A DNA stretch of 51,966 bases from Azolla pinnata (lineage: Eukaryota; Streptophyta; Polypodiopsida; Salviniales; Salviniaceae). Below are positions 23,649-36,177 of this stretch, piece by piece. A program made the position numbers and the translations under genes. Below the pieces are notes generated by a model. That model made no database searches, had not been told where the DNA came from, and was given only the letters and a program-made list of their open reading frames with translations. Each line of letters opens with the position of its first letter. Position 1 is the stretch's first letter. The stretch is from NCBI GenBank assembly GCA_037176905.1, contig JBBBWG010029021.1:3342-55307 (forward strand), in the 5' to 3' direction.

Positions 23649-26406
23649 TGACAACAATTAATTGTGGAGGCTAGACAGATACTCATTTATGACCAAGGTG
23701 ATTCCTGCATTTCAATTGGTTATGTTGTATGCTATGATACATAAAAGGAAAGAGCAAGAATGAGATATATTTGGATTGTACCTGAATTGAAGTGAGCTTC
23801 TTCTTTATGCTCGGCATATGCTTAAAAAGTAAAGAACGCAGAGTCATACTTGGGAAGGAAAACTGGGAGCTGCATACAACCAATATAGTCTCGGCTGTCT
23901 GCAGCAACTCATGCGATCAAGGAGAATAATTGGTCATAACCACAGTTACACTCATACTTTGTCATTAGACCCTGTCTATGATGCAATACTTTTCTATCTT
24001 AAAAATTCGTTTTCTCAATCTTATCTTTGTAAATATTTTTAATGTTTTGCATCATTACAGGGAGATTCTTGATATGAAGGATTGCTTTATGAATACAGAA
24101 TCATAACATCCTTGGGTTTGCATTCACCATATCTTGATGTAGACACTAAAACCTTATCATGTTTAGTCTCCTTGCTCTAACCCTGTGTTACGTTTACACA
24201 AACGTGACTGACATCCAAGCAAGGAAAATGTGTCGGAAGTGGCAATGCCAATAAGGAGTTGGTCTAACTTATTGAGTCAGGCATATGGGTATCTAAATTA
24301 CGTTTTGTTTTTGCCTCATTTTGTCAGTCTAGAAACTGAGTGAGTTTGGGGATTTGGGAAATAGAAGCAAATGAGAGTTTAGGTGCAAAATGTGGCATTG
24401 CAAAGGGCGTTGACTACTGTAGATGCATCGGATTTGGATGAAATAGGAGAATAGACTAGGGCAAATCAAGAGATATATGCACATGATAATTTCCAGAAAA
24501 TAGATCTTTTACATCTTTCTGCTCATTTCAAGGGCCATTAAGGCTTTTAATTGGGAGAAATGCATCCAGGAAGTGAAGGACTAGAAGCATTTCTTGCACC
24601 AAACACGTATATATACCTTGGAGAAGGATTCCGAACGTTTGTCGTATGCATCCAAGTTGGCTTGGAGATACACATCTGTGGTTTGGCCGAGGAAGACGCC
24701 CAGATCAGCTTTTCAATGGCCCTTTCTTGGCACCTCGACGACTTGGCGGCGCCATCAATACTGTAAAGCATCTACGGTTCGTAGTTTGCTCTCTTGCATG
24801 CAATGTGCATAGCGACAGAACATAGTTTGCTCTCTTGTATGCAATGTGCACAGCAACACAACGTAGTTTGCTCTCTTGCACGCATGCGCACAGCAACAGA
24901 ACATCGGGGTTCGTTTCTGCGACGGTCGATGATGCTAGGAACGTCGAGACAATCGATCGGCGGAATGCGACCAGACGTAGGGGGCCATATCATCGGATCA
25001 TATATCTGATCGGCATCCGAATTCGCTGGGATCGAATTCCGCATCATCGATAGTGTCTCGTCTCGCCTCTCTCACGGGGCTCTGGGATTACACAGCATTA
25101 CAGTACAAGAGTGTTGTTTGCTCCAGGCAGTTTTTTCGGTTGGGCTTCACGGTGTGGAAACATGAAGATGGCGTGTGAACTCCCTCTTGATGAAAGTTGC
25201 CGCCAGCATGTATCATGATGACCTGGCCCAGCGCCATTTATTGTTTACCCACGTTTGCCTTACCACGTTTGAACAACAATACGCCAATTTGTTTTTCTGA
25301 GAGGAGACCGACGAGAGAGAGAATTCCGACGGACAACACGAGACAGGCAGACAGGCTCCTCTCATCCCGTTCCGCATCGCAGGTTGTTTCAAATTTTGCA
25401 TTTGCTGCCGGATCCAGCAAGCAGGCTAGCTGATCGACGCGGCAACTCGTAACAGGTTCTTCCCCTCCCTCCCTTCCTCAAATTTTGTGCCTTTGCCGAC
25501 GATGATTAGCTGCTCTTATTTCGTCGGATCGTGATCAGCCGGTGGTGAATCCTCTTGATTACCTGTTAATTCGCATTTCCTGGGAACGCGATCAGATGCT
25601 GAATCTTTCTCGATTGACCTGCTCGCGATTTCTAGAACGCGATCGGGTGTTGAATCTTCTTGATTGCCCGTTCCCAATTTCTAGAACGCGATCTTCGTTT
25701 CCCAGCTGCTAATCTTCATTGCTTCGCCATCGTGCTTACCTCATAGGTTCCTGTGAATCTGCGTACACGATCTCGTAAATTATGTTGACTGATCATCATT
25801 ATTAGGTGTTAAAACTTCTTGACGATTTGAATCTGCTCAATTTTCACAGTTTGATCTTTATCATTCAACTCCGCTGTTTGTAATGTTCGTCTGTTCTTCT
25901 TCTTTCGTCTGATCGCGACCAGCAGTTCGAATCTTTTTTATCTGGCTGCAGAATTTAGGCCTCGTTCGTTTTCTAACCCTTCCTAGCCGATAACCTTCAT
26001 TTGATCATAATTAGGTGTTACGACTCCAAAAGCTGCTATATGTATCCTTAATCCTCACAACTTTTCATCCTCATTAGCTCCTTCATCGTTCATTACTTCA
26101 TCATAATGGTAGCTGTTAATCTGTAGCTTTTTGGATATTGTTATTCCTTTACAGTTTAAGTTTCTGGATATTTTTAATCATTATCGTTTAATAGCTTCCG
26201 TTTTATCAAGATCTTAATTATTGTGATTTATCTCAAGCTGTGCATCATCATCAGGTTATCATTTTGCTTCACCTTGACACAGTCTGTTCTGTTGTCGCAA
26301 TTTTCTGGCTGTTGGTGCTCGTATTATTGTTTGATCATAATTACTGATGCATAATCTCTACATTGTGTGTGCGTGTGCGTGTGCGTGTGCGTCCATATGT
26401 TTAAGG
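23649..26406. other. Intergenic: helicase 3' flank and PRISE upstream region
   Basis: No conserved coding segment is recognised from 23649 to 25300. A 41-bp triplicated sequence lies at 24781-24905. Around 25545-25695 a roughly 62-bp unit with TTTCTAGAACGCGATC and GTTGAATCTTCTTGATTGCC is repeated about three times. Between 25280 and 26400 the sequence is pyrimidine-rich and probably contains a 5' leader and leader intron of the reductase gene; a (GTGTGC)n run lies at about 26366-26392. Confidence 0.4.
24781..24905. repeat. Three tandem copies of a 41-bp unit
   Basis: GTAGTTTGCTCTCTTGCATG followed by CAATGTGCACAGCAACAGAACA occurs three times; the GTTTGCTCTCTTG words start near 24784, 24825 and 24866. 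Overlapping ORFs on both strands reflect the repeat and do not look like genes. Confidence 0.85.
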
Positions 26407-29086
26407 ATGAGTTGGTACAATTGGTGGACTGGAAGAATCGACTTTGACAAGGTAATCCTTCATCGTTCTTGAGGTTCTTTGCAAAGTTTTCAGCATTCTA
26501 ATCACGTTATTTATATGAACTCATCTATTCATAACTGCATAACATGCGTAAATGCGATCATCTGTATGTACATAAATACATCTGACATACATGCAGAAAT
26601 ATAAAACTATGTATATATGCATGCATTGCCTATATATATATATATGCATCAAACCATGCATACATACTATGCATTATGTGTATGTATATGTTGCATCTAT
26701 ACTTTGTAGTCCATTGTATAAACATATTTGTGCATGCATGCATTCATCAAATGAATAAGCCACGCACGAGAACAGATGCATAAATGTTCACGATCATGTT
26801 TTGTATACTTGCAAGGCATATATAAATGCATTAAATCCACACGTATAAACATACAGATGCATGCATTCATTAAAATGAAACATATCTGCGTTCATACAGG
26901 AAACCAGACACAAAGATGCATGCATAATTCATGTCTATATGCATGCGTTGCATACATAAAAATATTAATCCAGCGAACAATAAATAGGTTCAATGCATTC
27001 ATCAGAATGATTAATTATATCTGCATTCATACGTGAAACCAGATGTGAAAATACTTGCGTAATGCTTGTGATCTACTCTATTGCTTTGAATTCATCATCA
27101 CATTATTTCTCACTTAAAAAACATCTGCGTACAAAATGAATTGCATATATATGTGCATAACAGAAAATGCATACGTTAATGCTTTCAATCGTGTCTCTAT
27201 GAATGCATCCATAAATACATTAAACCTAGATGATGCATGAAAAATCCACGTCCATACGTGATTCCACATACGAAAATACCCGCGTTATAAATGATTATGA
27301 TCATGTCTGCATTGGTTTGGAAACGCAAATACATTAAATCCAGCGTAGAAACTTAACCTAGGTGCATACAATATTCATCAACATGAATCATACATGCGTC
27401 CATACTTAAAGCGACCTACGAAAACGTTTGCATTCCATACTTAAAATGCCGTAGATCCATACCATTGATAATCGAAGTGGGAATACATACCTAAAAACTT
27501 ATCATGTCTGAATGCATGCATTGCAGATATAAATACAAGAAATACAGTCGATGAACATATAGGCATGTATACATACTCGTAAAGATTCAGAACACATTAT
27601 TTCTTTGTCCATAGTACGTACATAAAACCAGACAGAAAAATTTGGATGTACATCATCAACTCAACTGTGTGCCCCCAAATATTTATTGGTACATAAAAGC
27701 ATACATTAACTCAATTATATATGCATGAGGACATTTCAATGTACGTCATACCTTATGTACCCCAATACAACGTGTATCCATAGATGATGCCATCTGTGTA
27801 CATATCGTCACGGTGAAACCATTATACATGCATGAGGTACCTGAAAATGTCTAGTGAATTCATGTACGGTCGAATGCTAAAGTATGTGAACATATTACAT
27901 GCATACATTTATTCATCTCCATCAAGTTCCCTTCTGACTTCAGTGCGGATTTCAGATCGGATTTATTGGCAAAGGCAACAGTGAACGACAAAATGTTGCT
28001 CTAATAGTGGGGGTTACTGGAATTGTTGGCAATTGTTTGGCTAAAATACTTTCTAGACCTGATGCACCCGGAGGATCATGGAAAGTATATGGTGTTGCAA
28101 GAAGGCCTCAACCAAGGTGGTTTGCTGAGTCTCCTATTGAGTATATCCAATGTGATGTTTTAGATGGGCTTGATACACACGACAAGATCTCTCCTTTGAC
28201 AGACGTGACCCATCTCTTTTGGGTAGTGTGGTCAAACCGAAGCACAGAAGAAAGAAATTGTCAAGACAATGGGTCAATGTTTGAAAATGTACTGGATACT
28301 CTTTTACCTAACGCCCATAGATTGCAGCATATCGTGCTACAAACTGGAAGCGAACACTATTTTGGTCCATTGAGATCTGTTGGAAAGCATGAATCTATCC
28401 ATGATCCTCCGTTTGTAGAAGACTTGCCACGTCTCCCGATTCCAAACTTCTATTATACTCTTGAAGACATTCTCTTTGATAGAGTAAAGAAGAAAGAAGG
28501 GTTGACATGGTCCGTGCATAGACCGAATGCCATCATTGGTTTCTCTCCTTGGAGTTTGATGAATGTTCTCGGAAGCTTAGCCGTGTATGCAGTGATTTGC
28601 AAGTATGAAGGACTGCCTTTCAGATACCCTGGGAATAGAGTTACTTGGGAGCAATGTGGTGATGCAGCCGATGCGGAGCTCGTAGCAGAGCAAGAGATTT
28701 GGGCATGCCTGGAACCCAATGCGCGGAACCAAGCTTTCAATGTGTCCAATGGTGATGTTTTTAATTACAAAAGAGTGTGGGGCATTTTGGCTGAAAAATT
28801 CGGCCTACAAGTTCTTCCGTTCGATGGGCACCCGGTAAGCCTTAAAGATGTTATGGCAGGCAAGGATGAGGTGTGGGATGCTATTGTGGAAAAGTATGAT
28901 CTTGTTCCTACTAAACTTGAGGATGTGGGTAACTGGTGGTTTGTCGATCATCTCCTGAATATGCCTTTCGTGCCGCTCCTGAATATAAACAAAAGTAAGG
29001 AATTGGGATTTCTTGGTTATCGCGACACTGAAGCTTCTATACTGGATTGGATTGAAAAGATGAGGCTTAAGAATATTATTCCGTGA
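26407..29086 (+). CDS. PRISE/VEP1-type NADPH enone reductase (progesterone 5-beta-reductase family)
   Basis: Two exons join in phase: 26407-26451 and 27956-29086, giving 391 residues against about 390 for the family. The tiny first exon encodes MSWYNWWTGRIDFDK, matching the MSWWWAGAIG-type start of the family. Exon 2 has the dinucleotide-binding loop GVTGIVGNCLAKIL, the YGVARRPQP site for NADPH, IQCDV, LSPLTDVTH-like KISPLTDVTHLF, PPFVEDLPRLPIPNFYYTLEDIL with the catalytic Tyr (181), WSVHRPNAIIGFSPWSLMN and C-terminal NKSKELGFLGYRDTEAS. These short-chain reductases reduce activated C=C bonds of enones and steroids. The conserved Lys of the LQTGxKHY motif is Glu here (residue 148, codon 28352-28354). 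The first in-frame codon of the intronless part is not a start, so exon 1 is needed. Confidence 0.93.
26452..27955 (+). other. PRISE intron 1, rich in ATGCAT and TACAT words
   Basis: The 1.5-kb intron runs from a GTAATC donor to a TTTCAG acceptor. It contains a dispersed family of short AT-rich words (GCATGCAT, ATACATA, TGCATTCAT), with several degenerate 100-150 bp segments repeating 'CATTAAATCCA...ATGCATTCAT...ACATCTGCGTTCATAC'. No exon is recognised inside. Confidence 0.55.
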
Positions 29087-29139
29087 TATGACTGACACTA
29101 ATGTGTTCCCAATGCAATAACTGCTATTTCTATAGCCCC

Positions 29140-29270
29140 TGTGAGGAGGTGGGATTTCTTGGCTATGGATGCATATTCAATTGGATGGACGTGGAGGATT
29201 TATTCCATCCTAACAAGATTCCCCTGATTTCTGGACATGGATTGATAAGATGAGGTTGAAGAAGAGTCCC
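29140..29270 (+). pseudogene. Duplicated and decayed tail of the PRISE gene
   Basis: Immediately after the reductase stop codon the words GGGATTTCTTGGCTATGG (29150-29168) and TGGATTGATAAGATGAGG (29238-29255) repeat the gene's own GGGATTTCTTGGTTATCG and TGGATTGAAAAGATGAGG in the same order. About 70 bp of unrelated sequence lies between them, and there is no open frame. This looks like a remnant of a tandem copy of the last coding segment. Confidence 0.6.
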
Positions 29271-30477
29271 ATTACAACAACCCGTCCAAACTATTTGTTT
29301 TAGTGCTTGTAATAAGTTTTAGATTACCAGGTGTACCCTCAGTCTCTAGTAGAAGGAGATGGACCTACAGCAAACATTTACTGAATTAGAGTACAATAAT
29401 GAATTAAACGTTAGCGATCCTCTGCCAAACTTCTTATAATTTTTTTCTCATTAACTCTATTGATATGTTGTACATATTCGCAGATGCAACAGAATGATCC
29501 AGCTTCAACTTGTCTCTTCAAAAGTTTTGAAATATGATACGTACTTATTTATTAAGACATATTTATTAAGTACTGCTAGTGTATTAACTACCTATGAGGA
29601 CGGATGGAACTGCTTTGATTTTCCTAGTAAAATAATTAATATGTCGACATTCTCAGCTCGTTGGTGCAAGAGCTGGTGGACCTATGGCCAGGTGATTTCT
29701 ATTCCCTATGTTTGGATTTCTTTCCCCAAACATTCCTCTCTTTAGTTGTACATATTCCAGCAGTTGACATTCAAAAAACTGAAAATTTGAGCTTCGCTTC
29801 ATCCCCCCCACTAGGTGGAGCAAGAAATTTGAAGTCTGGTACAGGAATCACCGATGTACATTGGAAGAAGTAACAACATCCTAGCCATCAAATCACAAAC
29901 TCTGAGGTAAAAATATCAAAGTGGGCATTAAAGACATCCAACCTGCATAACTTTGTTTTTATGCCATAACGAGCATAATCAGATAATGGTACACTATCAC
30001 TCGCCGTTTCAGAGGTCATACCATTTTTTACTGTCAGAATGAAGGGCTTCGACTCTAAAGCCTATACAGTATTTGTAACCTTCTACAGCCATGATAGCAT
30101 TTAAAGCATCTAACTAAAAAGAGACCTGCCACTAACGGTATGGATTGTTTACGCATATCGCATCCATATCAGCACAGAATTTGTTAACAAAGAAACAAAA
30201 GTAAACAGCTAGAAGTCAAACAGGATGGTAATCAGGATATCAAGCTACGCAGAAGTTTTGAGCACCAAAGATATCATTTAGTGAGAGGATTGTGGTATTA
30301 TATTTTTTAGATAAAGCCACACTGAGCACAGACAGACAGATCCATCGAGTCATGGTGAGTCTTAGTGGAAAAAGGCAAAAGTGAGAACTAACAATGGAGC
30401 TCCTCCATACAATTTTCTGTGAGCACGATGAGGGAAGGAACACGCTCCCCCCTCACTGCAACAACATCAAGTCAAGT
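29271..30477. other. Convergent spacer between PRISE and CW-MBD genes
   Basis: AT-rich sequence with no recognisable gene; small ORFs at 29494-29873 show no conserved motif. It should contain both 3' UTRs. Confidence 0.45.
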
Positions 30478-32549
30478 CTAGCAAAGATATTTGATCCCAC
30501 TATTCGCACTGCTCCACAACGGCTGTGCCGGTGTATAAGGTACAATGCTGAACCTTTCCTCCGAATCTCCGTTATATGGCAAAACTGTGGACCTTGCTGA
30601 GCTCTGCAAGATCACACCGCCGTTCTTATCTCTATACTGTAGAGGTTCACATCTCTTGCCCAAGCTGTTCTTCAGAAGCTTCTTATGCTGAGCAGGTTGA
30701 TTCACTGCCCCTCTCATGAGATTGCCAGCACTCGCAGCATTCGTGCTGGGGTTTGCCCTTTTCCTGCAATAGTTCTTGTCCAACGAACTAGGAATCACAA
30801 AGGAGAATTGGTTCAGGCTAACTCTTCCGCTCATGACAAAGCTGGGATTTTCCGCAAGGAAACTGCATGATGAATGAAATAAATCCACAGCAAACAAGGT
30901 AAAATTAGCATTGTGTATAGCTTCTTTTCTACGGTAGTTAGTATATATATGAATATGGACGTATGTATATACCGTTCAACATCTGGCATGGACCGGAGTT
31001 TCTTTCCATTGGGGGCTACATAGTATCTGCAACAGTTCAACAGTTATAGCATAGAAGCATTCACAACAACGCAAGAAAACACAGCAACAAATGCAAAACA
31101 GTGAGATGCAAGCTACTTCACACCTCATGCCTACAGTGCTTAACCCAATAATCACTGAAAAGTCGCAGCCACATCAGAACACCGCTGTACTTGAGTTAGA
31201 TACTTGCGTTCATGTTGAGACAATGAAAAGAATAGAGTGCAGAGACCTGACAACCTTTTCTTGTACAAAATAAGGTAAGTGCCTAAAGTTTTCATAAATC
31301 TCTACAGAGGCAAACACAATCCGAAGCAAATTACTAACAGCCACAACAAACAGGAAGAGTGTCTATCGAGAAATACTCAATGCAATTCCTGTATTAAGTT
31401 AAGAAGGGTGTAGTTGATTGCAGACCAGACCAGACCATACGCATCACTTACATATCAGCAAATTTCGAAGCACCAGCACCTCTGATAACGAGCAGTCTCT
31501 GCCAACCTTCAGGGGCAAGAGGAATATTTGGTTTGTCAATCGCCCACAAGTACTTGGAATCATCCGAAAGCTCAGGAGGAGCATCACAAGAAGCCTTTGG
31601 GTTCCAGGCCCGACCGCTGCTGCAGTAGAAAGGAGTCTCCAATATAGACTGCCTTATCCTCTCATAGTGTTCTTTGGAAGGTGCAAGTCTCCACTTCATG
31701 CATGATGCACATTGAATGGCAAACGCTCCCACAGATGGTAATACCCTGGGGGCCCGGATTCCTTCCTTCCTTGTATTAATCGTAGCAGAATGCGCCAGTT
31801 CTTGCGATCCTTCCGAAGAACCGATCTGTGCATATCTATATGCACTCTTGTGCACATCAGACGGTATTTCTCCTTGGCGATTGCTAGAATGAACTACTAT
31901 CTGAAGGTTTTCATGGCAGCCTGCAGAAGAGTATTGATGGCTGAGAGGCTTGGATCGCAGTTGATTATGAGAGGGCGATGCATCCGTTCCAGAATCTTTA
32001 CTTCCATTACATAACCCATAATCAAAAACTCTGCTAACAGCTTCACATATGTTCTCTTTTTGTTGAAATGATCCGACCAATCCGGAAGACAAACCTTTCT
32101 TCTCTAAGCCCCGCGTATTTTGATGTAACTCATCTTCTCTGGATAAAAAAGAGATGATTTGCTTATTCGATATCAAGGGCTTCTTGTCGATACAGCTACT
32201 GTTGAAAAGCTTCATCTCATCTGCAGTCGGACCTATTCCTTCCTTTGCCGTGATAAGGCGAGAACTGGGTACGCTGTGCTCAAACTTTTCTTCCTTACAT
32301 TTCCTGCAAGGACACATAAACGTTAGTGATATTCCCATGCACAGGCCACCAACCCATGATGCAAACTGATTTTACAACCATAGTTATGGTTGCACAAGGA
32401 AAGGAAGAGAGTGAAGAAGAAGATGATCATTGCCTTTGCATCAGAAAGTTGGAAGAAGACGGAAGGTCTCGAAGGAAATCGGAAGATTTAAGATCTGCTT
32501 TTGATCCATCCGTATGGACGGTTAGCAGAGACAACGTAGTCGACGCCAT
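30478..32549 (-). CDS. CW-type zinc finger plus methyl-CpG-binding-domain protein (MBD2/MBD4-like)
   Basis: Exons 32303-31452, 31026-30973 and 30862-30478 join in phase. A short first exon, 32549-32434, is proposed, giving 468 residues in total. The CW finger reads FAIQCASCMKWRLAPSKEHY...FYCSSGRAWNPKASCDAPPE. It runs into YLWAIDKPNIPLAPEGWQR and the MBD core VIRGAGASKFADIYYVAPNGKK, then RSMPDVERFLAENPSF and LNQFSF. Arabidopsis MBD2 and MBD4 have the same order. CW fingers bind methylated H3K4 tails, while many plant MBDs do not bind methylated CpG, so this is probably a nuclear chromatin reader. The roughly 240-residue Ser-rich N-terminal region is longer than I recall for MBD2. Exon 1 would end at a GC donor (CAAAG|GCAATG), which keeps the frame; an alternative non-coding or different first exon is possible. 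Confidence 0.85.
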
Positions 32550-34340
32550 CTTCTGATGTGGGCGCACAGACACGATCACACCGCTGTTTTCTATTCAACG
32601 ATTGAGGACCACGGGCGCAGCGAGTTTGCTTTCCTTGCAGACTATGATTCAACGAAAAACGTGATCAGGTATTAGACCAAGAACAAGTAGTGAAACAAAG
32701 AAGCGATCGAACAGAAAAGAAGAGGATCAAGAAACACACAAAATCTAAACAGAAAGCAAAAGGCTTTTTTTAAGATGAATATATTGAAGATGTTCATGCA
32801 AGAACATATGCTATTTTTGGCAGTCCAGAAAACTTCTTGTTCGCACAATAAACTTCTAAAAGAGATGAAATCGCGGAAGCAACAATTTCTCGGGATTCTG
32901 CCTTCTCCATCAGAAAATGTTGGTGGAAGTAGTAATTAGCGACTGAATAGAAGAAGCTAAAGGGAAAGAAACCGACTCAGGGGCTAGATCAGATCAAGCT
33001 TCATAGAATACATATTACCACACATACATATACGAAGGAGTAGATAAGAAAAGTTGCAGCCCGAGACGAAGGACAAGATGACGATGATGACGATGGTGGT
33101 GGTGATGATGATGATGACGAGGAGGAGGGTTTATTTAGAGGCATTTACTGCACTTACATCTTATCTGTGCATAGTCCTGAGCTTAATAGAGAGCAAAAGA
33201 AAGCTGTAGAACATAAAAGACTGGAGATTCCCGTCATGTAAGGATTCTTAAAGATGGAGGTGGGAACGCATACTGAGTTGAAGATATTGTACGACTGAAA
33301 GCGAGCAACCTATGGTGATTGGAGACCACACCAAGTTTGTGCTAACAACAAAAAGATGGCAGTTTGACACGCAGTTTGACACTAGGAGAGTGGTTTCGGC
33401 TATGGTGAAAAACTTGCAGGAGCCAGAATGAATGAAGGAATCAGTCGATCGATCAATAACGGGGTGCCATGATGATGATAATAATGATGAGGAGGAGGAG
33501 GAGGAGGAGGGTGAGGATGCATTAAAACAGACATGGAGAACAGACAACGGGCTCAGAAGAAGAAGAAGAAAAAAAGAATGGGGGTACGATGATGGCCTAG
33601 GATGTTGATGAAGCTCGAATGTATGTACAAGGTGCGGTGGAGATTACAGGGACATGGGGAGTACAGCGATGACGGAACGTTCAGTTAGATTCACAGAGAG
33701 GAGGTGTGGAGCAAAGGACGTAGCAACAAGAAGCGGAAGAACTTACATCGATCGAAGAAAGATCTGGAAGAAGCAGCAAGCGGATGGCGTGTGTCAGTCG
33801 GAGAGGGTTTTGCAAGAGAGGAGGAAGGAAGGAGGGATATACGGTGGCGATGGCGATGGCGATGGCGATGGCGATGGCGATGGTTTAATGGCGTTGGGCG
33901 GAGAGACAGGAAGGAGGAGGAGGAGAATGTCAGTGCACCATGAAAGAGGCTGCTTGTCAGGCCGAGGTGTTACTGCTCCTCCGCCATGGATTCCTGCTCC
34001 ATTTATGCCCCTCTCTCTCTCTCTATCTTCCCACGCCCACGCACACAGAGAGAGAATGCGAGGAATGGATTGATGGAAGGAGCAGAAGCAGATGTAGCAG
34101 AAGAAGAAGAAGAAGAAGAAAGAAGAAGGAAGAAGAAGGAAGAGGGAAGAAGAGAGGGAGATGGAGGAGCGATGGAGATCTTGCGCAGTAAATGCGAATT
34201 TTGAAATCATGCGCACAGAGCGCGAGAGAGAAAGAGAAGCGGGAGAAGAAGGAAGGAGGAGGAAAGGAAGAAAGAAAGAGAAGCCATGGCGGTGCCGTTA
34301 TTCTTGGAGAGACCCTTCTCTCTTCCTTTCTCCCTTTCTT
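32550..34340. other. Upstream region of the CW-MBD gene with microsatellites
   Basis: No gene is recognised. Simple repeats include GATGATGACGA/GAGGAGG runs near 33075-33125 and 33475-33515, (GGCGAT)n at about 33845-33882, (CT)n near 34012-34026 and (GAA)n near 34096-34145. In the minus orientation several of these are pyrimidine-rich tracts typical of plant 5' leaders. ORFs here are repeat-derived. Confidence 0.5.
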
Positions 34341-34343
34341 ACG

Positions 34344-34460
34344 GTTTTAGGGTTAGGGTTAGGGTTAGGGTTAGGATTAGGATTAGGGTTAGGGTTAGGG
34401 TTAGGATTAGGATTAGGGTTAGGGTTAGGGTTAGGGTTAGGGTTAGGGTTAGGGTTAGCG
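34344..34460. repeat. Interstitial (TTAGGG)n array with TTAGGA variants
   Basis: About 19 consecutive 6-bp units run from 34344 to 34458. Most are TTAGGG, with paired TTAGGA variants in two clusters. It is the longest telomere-like array in the window and has the 6-bp TTAGGG form rather than the usual plant 7-bp TTTAGGG. Confidence 0.92.
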
Positions 34461-36177
34461 TGAGCGTTTAGGTCCTTCTTGTCACCATAGCCGGTTGGAG
34501 GGCGAAGCTAGATCAGTTATGACCATTGGCTACATACACAAACAGTTGATTGGTTTCGGTAGTTAAATTAGTTAGTCTGTGAGTTGGTTAAATTAGTTAG
34601 TTAGTTAGTTAGTTAGTTAAACTACTTGTCATCGGTCATTGATGCAGTAGCTGATGGCCCCGGTTCTCTTACTTAGAAGCTAGTTTTGTTAGTCAGCTAC
34701 CGTCAATCGGGTGGGGTCTTGGGCGATCTACGCGCCCAAAATGCCAGTTATCAGGTCAAGAACTCGACACCGGCCTTCTGCTGTTGCTGTTGCTGATGGC
34801 TGGCGTGCTTCGTTGCCGAGATTTAAAAAAAAGATCAAGAATTGCGAGTGTGCTTCTGTTGCCGAGATTAAAGAAACAATACGAATTGTGAGTGTCGAGC
34901 CCCTGGGGAGAACTAAAACAGGGCCAAAGACATCAATGAGGCTCGGATCTGTCTCAGAATTGTGTTTGCTATGGGGGGTGGTTTGGGTGGCTTCGACATC
35001 CTTCTTTCCTCTCATTAGTTTATCTCTTCTCTAATTTCTAGCTTATTTGTTAGCCAGACTCTTTCCTCTCAATTTTAGGGAATGTCTTTTATGAAGGGTT
35101 TTTCTATACTTATTAATAGCAAGCCATGTTTGTAAATGTAGTTGGTGGGTTTTATTATATATAGATCTTCACTTAACTATACAACTAGATCTTAATGAGA
35201 GATTACGAAGTAGATTAACAACCAAATAACCAAATCAAGGCTCAGTAGATGATATCTATCTAATCATAGATGTGAGCATACAACTACCAAAGGATGCGTC
35301 TGTCTTTACAAAATGTAATTCACACATGTTGAGCTTGGATCTCAAAAGTCTCACAATCACAAAGGTCAGTTCTGTATGTGTTTTGACACCAATCCAATGG
35401 AACTACTCAAGATGCTCAACTCACAGCCAAAATGAGAAGAAACTGTGCTCAATGCCGGATTTGGCCAAACCCAATTTTGCTGATCCAAAGCTACTTGACT
35501 AGTCCTGTGTTGAGCCGAGTTAACTACCGAGTCGCTGAAGAAATCGTCGACTTAAAAAAAGTTGGTTCAGTGACAAGTCTTTTGATGAACTTATCCCCTT
35601 CTGAGTTCCGAGCATCGGGTGCCCAATCCCAACAGTTACCAGCCCACATAATGGAGTCTTGTTTGAGCACATGCTAGGCTTTATTCAGGATGCAAAAACT
35701 GTGAAGGAGGCATGGGAGATCTCCGAGAATAAATTTCACAAGTACTACAATTTGCAAGCATTCCGGCCTATCAGATGGCGAAGGCTCTACTCTACTCACA
35801 GCTCTGCATGTTGATCATCACACCAAATAACCCTTTACAACTGCTGGGAATCCTGCAGGAATCATGGTTTGGACAAATGTCCAAATTTATCAATGGGAAC
35901 AATCATTCAACATGTATGTTCCCTTTGAATCTCCTAAAAAGGATTGTGGATGTAAACTCCACCGTGCATATATTTTGTGCCTTTCAAATTGAACATATTC
36001 ATGTGGTAGGGAATAATTTCGATGTAAAAACACCACGTTCATGCAATTTCCCATCATGAAATTTGCACATCCATGTAGCTGACAGGATTTTAGACAGCAA
36101 ACGGTGGCGATGCCTCTATAGATTTTCAAGGGTTTGTCCAGAGATCTTCTCCTCGGGGGCCATTGACATATATGTTT
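34461..36177. other. Intergenic with possible retroelement remains
   Basis: A (GTTA)n run lies at about 34584-34620. Apart from the gag-like segment at 35655-35765 I recognise nothing. Sequence on both sides of that segment is interrupted by stops in all frames. Confidence 0.4.
35655..35765 (+). mobile_element. Possible Ty1/copia gag relic
   Basis: One plus-strand frame reads LFEHMLGFIQDAKTVKEAWE, followed by ISENKFHKYYNLQ. This resembles the copia gag (UBN2-type) pattern of an 'I..AKT.KEAW..L...F' helix pair. The frame is short and no protease, integrase, reverse transcriptase or LTR is identified, so this can only be a decayed fragment. Confidence 0.35.
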
